Of a stretch of 64,000 bases of DNA, positions 26,611 to 33,903 are shown piece after piece. Source of the DNA: Paenibacillus sp. PK3_47 (GTDB lineage: Bacteria > Bacillota > Bacilli > Paenibacillales > Paenibacillaceae); assembly GCF_023520895.1 (NCBI RefSeq), contig NZ_CP026029.1, positions 2,604,001-2,668,000 on the forward strand. Direction: 5' to 3'. Position 1 is the first letter of the stretch; the number at the start of each line of letters is the position of its first letter. Under the pieces are notes generated by a model. It was not told the DNA's origin. It searched no databases and worked only from the letters and a program-made list of their open reading frames with translations. A program made the translations under genes and the position numbers.

Positions 26611-27022
26611 TACTCTACCCTCCCAAGCGCCTTAAGCGGATCAGTTTTCGAAATCGTACGAACGGATACCAACGAACTAAGTAATGAGATCACCAACAAA
26701 ATAAGGGAATAGATGAACACCAGCTTCGTTTCCAGCAGGAACCGCATTCCTTTGGGCATGATTGCTGCTGTCCCATATGCCAATAGGATGCCCACAACCA
26801 AGTCGACGAAGCCCCATGGATACATAGACCCATGGTATCCAAGTTCAGCGGCGATTTCATCGACCTTTTCTCGGCTCTCGAAAACCAATGCAATCGCCAT
26901 CTGGCATACTTGCTCGTATCGACGGATTCCTTCTCCGTGAACGTATTAAAGAATGCTTGATTGATCAGCATAACCTGCAGGTTGCCGCCGATTACGATGG
27001 CTACCGAATTCTCATTCTTTCA
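26610..27022 (-). pseudogene. FtsX/MacB-type permease fragment
   Basis: Only the C-terminal part remains: a frame with VAIVIGGNLQVMLINQAFFN, a frame change near 26900, then two hydrophobic helices and the family ending VRTISKTDPLKALGRVE. The N-terminal helices and most of the periplasm-type domain are gone. Together with the broken ATPase it marks a decayed ABC exporter. Confidence 0.82.
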
Positions 27023-27131
27023 TTTATACCTTTGTTTGTATAGACGACAGCCGATCCGGGAATTCATCTGTCCCATGGATTCGGAAGCGTAAATTTTGTA
27101 CTTGTTAATTGTTTAAAGTCACCGAGCCCAT

Positions 27132-27173
27132 TTGACAAAGTGAAAAAACGGCATTATTATGACTGTAGTCATA
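27132..27173 (+). promoter_or_regulatory. Promoter with overlapping operator
   Basis: TTGACA (27132-27137), 17-bp spacer, TATTAT (27155-27160). The palindrome TATGAC-TGTA-GTCATA (27158-27173) covers the end of the -10 box and the expected start site, a typical repressor position. A further GGTCATAAC half site follows at 27183. Likely bound by the TetR protein at 27211. Confidence 0.75.
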
Positions 27174-27210
27174 AAGTGAACGCGGTCATAACAAGAGAGA
27201 AGGTAAAATC

Positions 27211-27801
27211 ATGCTTAGGGAATCGCGAAAAAAGGAATTAAAAAAGCAAATATTTCTACAAGCTCTCCAGCTTTTTCATGAAAAAGGGTTTGAGCAGGTT
27301 ACTGTTCAGGAGATTACAACCAAATGCGGCATTGGAAAGGGAACCTTTTTTAATTATTTCGCTAAGAAGGAAGACATCTTGCTTTATCTTGGAGAATCCC
27401 AGATCGATTTGTTGCAACACAGCATAGAGAAGCATCAGAATATCGACCCTCCCAAAGAACAAATTAGACGCGTGATGGATGATCTACTTCTTCATTTTTC
27501 AGCACATAGCGAACTCATGAAACTGGCTACCCTGGAGATCATTAAATCAGCTTCACTTGCCGGAAAAGAATCAAAAAGCGTTCAAAAGTTACATATTCAG
27601 CTGGCATCCATGATCGACCGTGCCAAACAAAACAATAAACTGCATAGCCGTTGGGAAACGGAGGTCATTGCCACAACGATTGTCGGTGTCTATTTCCACA
27701 CGATCCTGTCATGGACCCTGATGGAAGTCCAATATACAACCATAAGCGAATCATTTAGAAAACAATTTGATGTTGTATGGGAAGGTATTGATCGTAACTA
27801 G
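27211..27801 (+). CDS. TetR family regulator of the flavin monooxygenase
   Basis: 196 residues: helix-turn-helix at about 10-55 (ALQLFHEKGFEQVTVQEITT, CGIGKGTFFNYFAKKEDIL), helical ligand domain after. GAGAGAAGG precedes the ATG. Its stop lies 16 bp before the start of the flavin monooxygenase, so the two form an operon behind the operator at 27158. Confidence 0.9.
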   Translation: MLRESRKKELKKQIFLQALQLFHEKGFEQVTVQEITTKCGIGKGTFFNYFAKKEDILLYLGESQIDLLQHSIEKHQNIDPPKEQIRRVMDDLLLHFSAHSELMKLATLEIIKSASLAGKESKSVQKLHIQLASMIDRAKQNNKLHSRWETEVIATTIVGVYFHTILSWTLMEVQYTTISESFRKQFDVVWEGIDRN

Positions 27802-27817
27802 GAGGTGGAGATAGGTG

Positions 27818-28954
27818 ATGTCAAAGGCAATCCTAATTATAGGTGGCGGAATTGCAGGTTTATGTACCGCGATCACCTTGCAGCAAATAGGGATGAAGGT
27901 AAAAGTATACGAAAAAAATACACATCCATCTGTTGCTGGGGCAGGTATCATTATCGCTCCGAATGCTCTGCAGGCGCTCGGTCCATACCGTATATCGGAC
28001 GAAATCATCCGCCAAGGTAATCCAGGCCAAGGCTTCTATATATTATCGGATCGAGGTCGGCCTATCACTCAACTTACAATACCCTCCGGCTATGGCAGCT
28101 TGTACTCCATTCATCGCAAGGACCTCCATCAAATTCTTTTATCTGCACTCCCTCCCGGCACTGTAGAATGGGGAAAACCATTTTTGCAACTTGAGCAAAA
28201 GGATCACCAGGTGCGGGTTGCCTTTAGTGACGGCAGTGAAGCGATGGGCGACTTGGTCGTCGCTGCCGATGGCATTCACTCCAACGTTCGCAAACAGATT
28301 TTTCACAAAGATACATATCGCTATGCCGGCTATACCTGCTGGCGCGGTGTTGTTTCTGGTGAAGCTCTTCCTGGTTCATCTCATCATTTTATCGAGACAT
28401 GGGGAACGAAAGGTCGTTTCGGCATCGTCCCGCTGCCAAATAATAAAGTGTATTGGTACGCGCTCATCAACGCCCGCCAGGGTGACCCCCGCATTGCAAA
28501 TTATACTACTAAGGACTTGCATCACCTTTTCAAAAACTATCATGATCCCATACCCAGTCTATTGTTGAAAACGACACCTCATGACATGATCCATCGCGAT
28601 ATCGTAGATATAGCACCTATGGAACGCTTCTGCTCAGATCGAGTTGTTTTTATCGGCGATGCTGCTCATGCGATTACTCCTAATATGGGACAGGGAGCCT
28701 GCCAGGCGATTGAGGATGCACGTACTTTGGCCGAATGCCTTAGTGTACAAAGCAATTATCAGAGAGCATTTGCAGATTATGAGAACAGACGCAGAAAGAG
28801 AATCAAACAAATATCAGATCAATCATGGAAGATCGGGAAAATGGCACAATCGGAAAGTTTCCTGTTCACCAGTGTCCGAAACCAACTAATGAAGCATGCC
28901 CCTAAATGGATCTATCGAAACCAGGCAAAGCGCTTGTACCAATTTCAGCTCTAG
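27818..28954 (+). CDS. FAD-dependent aromatic-ring-type monooxygenase
   Basis: 378 residues. GGGIAGL (about 8-14) is the FAD-binding Rossmann loop, VVAADGIHSNVR (about 146-157) the DG motif, VVFIGDAAHAITPNMGQGAC (about 275-294) the GD motif. Group A flavoprotein hydroxylase (salicylate/zeaxanthin epoxidase-like). GGAGGTGGAGA lies upstream; ATG at 27818 follows a GTG codon that is also in frame. Cotranscribed with tetR; the substrate is unknown but probably also the inducer. Confidence 0.9.
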   Translation: MSKAILIIGGGIAGLCTAITLQQIGMKVKVYEKNTHPSVAGAGIIIAPNALQALGPYRISDEIIRQGNPGQGFYILSDRGRPITQLTIPSGYGSLYSIHRKDLHQILLSALPPGTVEWGKPFLQLEQKDHQVRVAFSDGSEAMGDLVVAADGIHSNVRKQIFHKDTYRYAGYTCWRGVVSGEALPGSSHHFIETWGTKGRFGIVPLPNNKVYWYALINARQGDPRIANYTTKDLHHLFKNYHDPIPSLLLKTTPHDMIHRDIVDIAPMERFCSDRVVFIGDAAHAITPNMGQGACQAIEDARTLAECLSVQSNYQRAFADYENRRRKRIKQISDQSWKIGKMAQSESFLFTSVRNQLMKHAPKWIYRNQAKRLYQFQL

Positions 28955-29006
28955 GAATTAAGCCTTCACACCGTTTGTAAAGCCAACATAAAGAAGAGGT
29001 GGTAGA

Positions 29007-29432
29007 TTGATAGATATTTTAATAGTAATAACGTCTTGTCTATTTATATTCATTGGTATATTACACGTCTATTGGGGATTTGGTGGGAGTTGTGGAATAA
29101 ATGCGGCTCTTCCAACTAAAGATGACAGTATATCACCAGTTTTGCGACCAGGAGTATTAGGTACACTTTTTGTCGGATTACTTTGCTTCTTTGCATCTGT
29201 ACTGCTGTTAGTTCAGACTGAAGTGTTCACAGCCATCAAATCCTCCCTTCTAACAGAATGGCTTTGTATAGCTGGAGGAGTTGTTTTCTTTTTACGTGCT
29301 ATTGGCGAAGGAAGATATGTGGGATTTTTTAAAAACATCAAACATACTAAATTTGCAAAACTAGATACCGCCTTCTATTCACCTCTTTGTGTATGGATTA
29401 GTCTAATTTTTGTGGTAGCCTCATTTACCTGA
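29007..29432 (+). CDS. DUF3995-type small membrane protein
   Basis: 141 residues with four hydrophobic segments (about 2-21, 48-70, 82-97, 118-138) and the family pattern ILHVYWGFGG near residue 18. TTG start with AGAGGTGG 4 bases upstream. It lies 52 bp after the flavin monooxygenase on the same strand and may be the third operon gene. Function unknown. Confidence 0.8.
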   Translation: MIDILIVITSCLFIFIGILHVYWGFGGSCGINAALPTKDDSISPVLRPGVLGTLFVGLLCFFASVLLLVQTEVFTAIKSSLLTEWLCIAGGVVFFLRAIGEGRYVGFFKNIKHTKFAKLDTAFYSPLCVWISLIFVVASFT

Positions 29433-29498
29433 GACTTTGACAATCAACATATTGATGAGTTAACTGTATTTCGAACAAAAATAGTAAATCTAATAATA

Positions 29499-29528
29499 AA
29501 AGCAATGGAAAATGAGTTCCATTGCTTT
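29499..29528. terminator. Bidirectional terminator
   Basis: AAAGCAATGGAA / TTCCATTGCTTT stem with a 6-base loop, between the DUF3995 gene (+) and rlmH (-). Confidence 0.85.
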
Positions 29529-29613
29529 AGCCATTCCCTCCAACCAAGTCATAAAAATTGCCGAAGGTCTGATCCTTTGACTTCTCACCCTAATTGCAGC
29601 AAAATTGTTCGCC

Positions 29614-30093
29614 CTATTTGTGGTACGGTTCCCCCCGATTGATCTTCACCGCGCGGTAAATCTGCTCCACCAGCACCAGCCGCATGAGCTGATGGGGCAG
29701 CGTCATTCGGCCGAAGCTCATGCGCTGCTGCGCGCGGCGCATAACCTCATCGGAGAGCCCGTGGCTCCCTCCGATGACGAAGACGACATGGCTCGTCCCG
29801 TAGGTGCCGAGCCGGTCGATTTCCGCGGCAAGCTCCTCGGAGCTCCAGAGCTTGCCGTCGATCGCGAGCGCAATGACATGCGCCTCGCTCTTGATGTGCG
29901 CGAGGATCCGTTCCCCCTCGCGCCCCTTCACCTGAACAACCTCAGCATCGCTGAGGTTGTCAGGCGCCTTCTCATCCGCCACCTCTATAACCTGGAACTT
30001 AAGGTAAGGCGTCAGCCGTTTGGCATATTCCGCGATGCCGCTTACCAAATATTTTTCCTTCAATTTGCCTACGCCGATGATCTGAATGAGCAT
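29614..30093 (-). CDS. rlmH: 23S rRNA pseudouridine-1915 N3-methyltransferase
   Basis: 159 residues, the universal RlmH/SPOUT enzyme: opening [14 protein letters not shown], AdoMet knot [13 protein letters not shown] (about 105-117) and C-terminal [19 protein letters not shown], ending in the invariant PYHK. It methylates the pseudouridine at position 1915 in helix 69 of the ribosome. In many Bacillales it sits just after htrA and the CxxH/CxxC gene; here those are 3.4 and 14 kb away. Confidence 0.98.
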   Translation of the reverse strand: MLIQIIGVGKLKEKYLVSGIAEYAKRLTPYLKFQVIEVADEKAPDNLSDAEVVQVKGREGERILAHIKSEAHVIALAIDGKLWSSEELAAEIDRLGTYGTSHVVFVIGGSHGLSDEVMRRAQQRMSFGRMTLPHQLMRLVLVEQIYRAVKINRGEPYHK

Positions 30094-30262
30094 GTTATCC
30101 TCCGTATGCCGGCCGGGAGCCAGCTGCTGTAATTGTTAATGTATGTTAAAAAGCATCCGTCTGTTGTCAGACATGCCCGTTTGTATGGTGTTATTATAAC
30201 TTGAGCATCCTCAGAGCCAAAGACCTCATAGCAGAACCTGCTTCATGAGGGTTCATCCGTCC

Positions 30263-30449
30263 TTAGCTGGATTTCCTCCACTTAATTCTTCCGGTTCTCA
30301 CCGTTTACGATGATTAGTTGGAATTCCTCCAGCTATTCAGCAGCATTTATCCCTTTATCGGCACGTTAGGCGAAATTAGATGGAGTTTATCCCATTAAAA
30401 CCATTTCTCCGCTGATTATTGAAAAATTAAATGGAGAAATTCCCCTTAG
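30263..30449. repeat. Palindrome quartet element B (TGGA type)
   Basis: Four 23-bp imperfect palindromes (9-bp arms, 5-bp centre) at 30263-30285, 30314-30336, 30376-30398 and 30427-30449; centres 30274, 30325, 30387 and 30438, spaced exactly 51, 62 and 51 bp. Arms follow TTARNTGGA and TCCNNNTAR. Copies 1 and 4 match the same-numbered copies of element C at about 19-20 of 23 positions, more than they match their neighbours, so B and C descend from one ancestor. Lies between rlmH and the 59-residue membrane protein gene. Confidence 0.92.
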
Positions 30450-30510
30450 CTTAATCCGCACACCTACCTCATCAAATAACACTTATTCAGACCAGCTTCA
30501 TTGTCCCGTA

Positions 30511-30690
30511 CTAATTCGTTCTAAAATAAGCAAACCCGTAAAACACAGCCACCACAACCACAGCCAGAATGATAAAAGTTATAATTCCGTTTTTAAAAGA
30601 CTTTCCTGAAGCTTCTCTGTACTGTTCTTCTGCTCGGCGCTTGGCTGCTTCTTCCTCAGGACCATTCAGGTTGTTAGGTTTCATGAACAT
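30511..30690 (-). CDS. Small single-pass membrane protein
   Basis: 59 residues: a charged N-terminal half (NGPEEEAAKRRAEEQYREA) and one hydrophobic helix at about 36-54 (IITFIILAVVVVAVFYGFAY), ending FRTN. AAGGAGA lies about 10 bases before the ATG at 30690. Start could also be the ATG two codons on. Family not recognised; topology suggests a cytoplasmic coil anchored to the membrane. Confidence 0.7.
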   Translation of the reverse strand: MFMKPNNLNGPEEEAAKRRAEEQYREASGKSFKNGIITFIILAVVVVAVFYGFAYFRTN

Positions 30691-30777
30691 AGCACACCAT
30701 CTCCTTTATGCCCATAGTTTACCATAACTTCCACGATGGTGCTGACTGGTCTGCTGCTCAGAATTCCGCTCCCACAC

Positions 30778-30807
30778 ACAAAAAGACCCTGCTCATTACA
30801 GGGTCTT
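30778..30807 (-). terminator. Terminator of the arsR-type gene
   Basis: AAGACCCTG / CAGGGTCTT with a 7-base loop and U-run on the minus strand. Confidence 0.85.
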
Positions 30808-30837
30808 CCTCACACTCCAAGGCTCAAGAGCACAACT

Positions 30838-31188
30838 CTAAGCTTGCTCCTCCGGCTTCTCTACAAGCGCATCCGCCCCGCCGGCAGACTCATATGCCTC
30901 TAATATGGAATCAAGCACTCCGGGAAAACGCTCATTGAGATCATCCGTGCGCAGTGACAGAATGCGTTGTGTCCCCTGCGCACGTGTATAGACAACACCC
31001 GCTTCGCGCAGCGTCCGGGCATGGTGGGACATGGTAGATTTGGCTATCGGTACATTGAAGCTATTGCAGGCCTGCTCGCCATGCTTGCGTATTTCCGACA
31101 CTACATACAGACGAATCGGATCGCTAAGTGCGTAGAGCACAGAAGACAGCTGGATGTCTTTGCGGTCCGGATGATGGAGCAGCTTCAT
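30838..31188 (-). CDS. ArsR family regulator
   Basis: 116 residues with a winged helix: ALSDPIRLYVVSEIRKHGEQ (about 25-44), then IAKSTMSHHARTLREAGVVY (about 53-72) as recognition helix. It lacks the CxC metal site of ArsR/SmtB and resembles the metal-independent branch found next to efflux genes. Divergent from the MFS gene 500 bp away, with quartet element D between them. Confidence 0.88.
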   Translation of the reverse strand: MKLLHHPDRKDIQLSSVLYALSDPIRLYVVSEIRKHGEQACNSFNVPIAKSTMSHHARTLREAGVVYTRAQGTQRILSLRTDDLNERFPGVLDSILEAYESAGGADALVEKPEEQA

Positions 31189-31317
31189 AAGTAAGACTCC
31201 TTTGAGATATAGATGGGTGCTGAATTAAATCTCCTATATAGCAGCTTAGACTGGTAAACAATCAGATTACCCCACTATGAACTGCCGGTTATCTGGGATA
31301 AATCCCTTGGCTAAGCT

Positions 31318-31504
31318 TTAACTGTATTTCGTGCAACTAAAAACAACTATTTTTATGCCTGAAGAGTTTTAACTGCAGTTTTTGCAGTTAAAAATCACCA
31401 TACTCCGTAATAAAAGGCTTTCCGCCAATTTTAGATGTACAGAATACAGCTAAACTCCCAAATCTGGCTTTTCACCGTCTTATAACTGTAGTAAATACAA
31501 CTAA
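31318..31504. repeat. Palindrome quartet element D (CTGTA type)
   Basis: Four 23-bp palindromes at 31318-31340, 31369-31391, 31431-31453 and 31482-31504; centres 31329, 31380, 31442 and 31493, spacing exactly 51, 62 and 51 bp. Arms follow WTAACTGTA / TRCARCTAA; the second copy is almost perfect (TTAACTGCA / TGCAGTTAA). Arms differ from elements A, B and C, but all four copies agree among themselves. Located in the divergent intergenic region between the ArsR-type and MFS genes. Confidence 0.92.
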
Positions 31505-31635
31505 ACACAAAGCACATCACACTAGTTCATTCGCCGAATAGGCTGCTAGTGCTGAGTTGCATGAGGTTGGTTACTTTAAATACAATACTCAATCTCCTAA
31601 TTGCATTTTACATCAGCCCATGCTATATTTCAATT

Positions 31636-31653
31636 GTTCGTATGTAATCGAAC
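31636..31653. promoter_or_regulatory. Inverted repeat before the MFS gene
   Basis: GTTCG-N8-CGAAC about 35-50 bp before the MFS start, within the probable promoter region. A candidate site for the neighbouring ArsR-type repressor; evidence is symmetry and position only. Confidence 0.45.
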
Positions 31654-31686
31654 TATCTAACATATAGCCTAAAGGAGTGGCAACCC

Positions 31687-33216
31687 ATGAACTCGTCACA
31701 TACAGCAGAGGATAGCGCAGACAACAATTCACATAAATCAGAGGTCGGCTCTGACAGCTATTCACTTGCAGCAGAGGGCAGCGCAAACGGCAGTTTACAT
31801 ACATCTAATAGCCACGCACATAGCGGCTCTGACAGTAGCCATGCCGCCACTGACACAGAGCCCTCTCTTCCCAGGGAAGGGCTGCTGACTCTCCTCTTCA
31901 GCGTTGCTGTTGTACTTGTCATTATGAATACGGCCATGTTCAACCTGGCCCTGCCGGATGTGACTGAAGCCTTTGGCATTACGGCCGCATCCGCATCCTG
32001 GATTGTTACCGGATACTCCATCATGTTCTCCATTGCTTCAATAACGTACAGCCGGCTGTCTGACTTCCTGCCGATCCGCCGGCTGCTGATTATCGGCCTG
32101 CTGACGCTGGGTCTTGCGGCTGTGGTTGGTTTCTTCAGCAGCAACTTTATTTTCCTGCTGATCGTGCGGATTCTGCAGGCATCCGGAGCGGGTGCAGTCA
32201 TGTCCTTGTCACTGGTCCTGTTCACCCGCTATGTTCCGCAGGCCCGCCGCGGCAAGGCGATGGCGACCATTATGTCGGCCGTATCGCTGGGGCTAGGCCT
32301 CGGACCTGTAGCCGGTGGCGCCATCGTAGAGTATCTCGGCTGGACCTGGCTGTTCGCCGTCACCGCGGCCATTCTGCTGCTGGTCCCGCTGTTCATGATC
32401 CTGCTGCCTAAGGAAGTCCCCGCCCGCGGCTCGTTCGATGTGCTGGGCGGGCTGTTCCTCGGCGTCGGCACCACCGGCCTGCTGCTCTTCCTGACCAGCG
32501 GCATGTGGGTCGCCCTGATCGCCGGAATTGCTGCGCTTGCCCTGTTCGTCGGCCGGATCCGCAGCACACCAGATCCGTTCGTGCTGCCGGCGCTATTCCG
32601 CAACCGTTCCTATCTCGTGCTCGCGCTGGTCGGCATCGCTTCCTACCTGTGCAGCTTCGCGACACTGTTCCTGCTGCCGCAGATTCTGACCCACCGCTTC
32701 GGCTTCAGTGCAAGCCATGCCGGGCTGGTCATTTTCCCCGGCTCACTGCTGGCGATCTTCGTCTCCCGCTCCGTGGGGCGGATCATCGACCGCTACGGCA
32801 ATGCCGGTATTCTGCGGTTCGCACCGCTGCTGGTGCTGACTGCAACCGTGCTGTTCGCACTGCTCGCCGGCCAGTCCTGGATTGCAGTCATGCTCGTCTA
32901 CATGATCATGAGCTTGGCCTTTACCGCATTGTCCAGCAGCGTGTCCAATGAAATCTCGCGGATTCTGCCTTCGTCACAGATCGGCTCCGGAATGGGGCTG
33001 TACCAGCTGCTGCAATTCTTCAGCGGAGCCTTCAGCGTGGCTATGGCTGCGAGTGCTCTGGAGTGGCAGCAGGCATTGCCGTTATCTGCGGCCTACTCCA
33101 ATATTTATTGGGGTCTCTCGATTGCCGCTCTAATCGCCATTGCCTCGGCAGTGGCTTACCGCCGGAGCAGCCGGAACGGCCCGCTTGCCGAGATGGCGGA
33201 TGCAGCAGACGCCTGA
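31687..33216 (+). CDS. MFS multidrug-type transporter with Ser/His/Asp-rich N-tail
   Basis: 509 residues. Residues about 1-62 are hydrophilic and rich in Ser, His, Asp and Asn (HTSNSHAHSGSDSSHA), with two imperfectly repeated blocks. Fourteen or so hydrophobic segments follow, including the motif SRLSDFLPIRRLL (motif A form) and VPQARRGKAMATIMSA, as in DHA2 drug:H+ antiporters. AAAGGAGTGG directly before the first ATG supports the long N-tail as real. Probably controlled by the divergent ArsR-type regulator. Confidence 0.88.
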   Translation: MNSSHTAEDSADNNSHKSEVGSDSYSLAAEGSANGSLHTSNSHAHSGSDSSHAATDTEPSLPREGLLTLLFSVAVVLVIMNTAMFNLALPDVTEAFGITAASASWIVTGYSIMFSIASITYSRLSDFLPIRRLLIIGLLTLGLAAVVGFFSSNFIFLLIVRILQASGAGAVMSLSLVLFTRYVPQARRGKAMATIMSAVSLGLGLGPVAGGAIVEYLGWTWLFAVTAAILLLVPLFMILLPKEVPARGSFDVLGGLFLGVGTTGLLLFLTSGMWVALIAGIAALALFVGRIRSTPDPFVLPALFRNRSYLVLALVGIASYLCSFATLFLLPQILTHRFGFSASHAGLVIFPGSLLAIFVSRSVGRIIDRYGNAGILRFAPLLVLTATVLFALLAGQSWIAVMLVYMIMSLAFTALSSSVSNEISRILPSSQIGSGMGLYQLLQFFSGAFSVAMAASALEWQQALPLSAAYSNIYWGLSIAALIAIASAVAYRRSSRNGPLAEMADAADA

Positions 33217-33221
33217 GTCCG

Positions 33222-33392
33222 GCAACGCTTCTGATCCCTTCACTGCCAGTCCCCACCCGCAACGTTTATGATCTGCTGCCAGTCTCCATCGGCAGCCCTT
33301 CTAATCCTTCTGCTGCAGTCTCCACCGGCAGCATTTCTGATCCCTCTGCTGCCATCCTCCGTACCGCAGCGTGCCTCAATCCGCTGCCAACC
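33222..33392. repeat. Degenerate ~36-bp tandem repeat
   Basis: Five imperfect units around the motif TTCTGATCCNTCTGCTGCC occur with TGATC-type cores at 33231, 33268, 33301, 33337 and 33374, period 33-37 bp, right after the MFS stop. The spacing is close to 12 codons, which fits a former coding repeat, but no gene is supported. Confidence 0.7.
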
Positions 33393-33407
33393 CCCGCGCA
33401 CGCCAAA

Positions 33408-33447
33408 ACACCCTGCAGTCCGTATTTACGGCTGCAGGGTGTTTTTT
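33408..33447. terminator. Bidirectional terminator
   Basis: ACACCCTGCAG / CTGCAGGGTGT stem with six T on the right and AAAA on the left, between the MFS gene (+) and the CxxH/CxxC gene (-). Confidence 0.9.
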
Positions 33448-33468
33448 AACAAAAGTTACAGCAGTCTC

Positions 33469-33636
33469 TCAGACCACCAAAAACTCCGCATTCTTCTCAC
33501 ATTCCGCACATTTCGCCGGCGGGTCCCAGTCCGAGAATTCTGTCTCCTTCAAGTCCACAACATCAGGTGCATCCTCGTACTCGTCCACAAATTTGTCGAT
33601 GGCCAGCTCAACGTGTTCCTTACATACTACATACAT
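33469..33636 (-). CDS. CxxH/CxxC zinc-ribbon-like small protein
   Basis: 55 residues. CKEH at residues 5-8 and CAEC at 43-46 form a CxxH...CxxC metal-binding pattern, and VELAIDKFVDEYEDAP between them matches the CxxH/CxxC family known beside rlmH in Bacillales. AAAGGG precedes the ATG. Function unknown. Its separation from rlmH and htrA here shows that the ancestral cluster has been opened. Confidence 0.88.
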   Translation of the reverse strand: MYVVCKEHVELAIDKFVDEYEDAPDVVDLKETEFSDWDPPAKCAECEKNAEFLVV

Positions 33637-33903
33637 TCAATCAAGCATCCCTTTCTGTGCCGCTGCGGCGTATACTTCTACTACTGTTCTACCATACTTC
33701 CCCGCAAAAGGAAACCTTCCGCAGCGTAAAAATCCGGCATATTCCCCGTTATCCCTGTCACGCAAATTTCTCAATATTTTTTGCAATCAGCCGTAGCGAC
33801 TCCTGCCGGAACTCTCCCAGTATATCATGCCTGCTGAAATAGAAGTCTATGGAAATATTAGATATAATCAACTGTACCAGGCTGTAATCGAAAGGAGTAT
33901 CTC

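Noticed and set aside
29605..30132. 175-codon open frame antisense to rlmH
   Set aside because: rlmH is unmistakable on the other strand; the frame exists because of GC-rich codons.
33063..33449. Open frame reading through the 36-bp tandem repeats
   Set aside because: It starts inside the MFS gene in another frame and has no start signal; the repeats are reported as DNA only.
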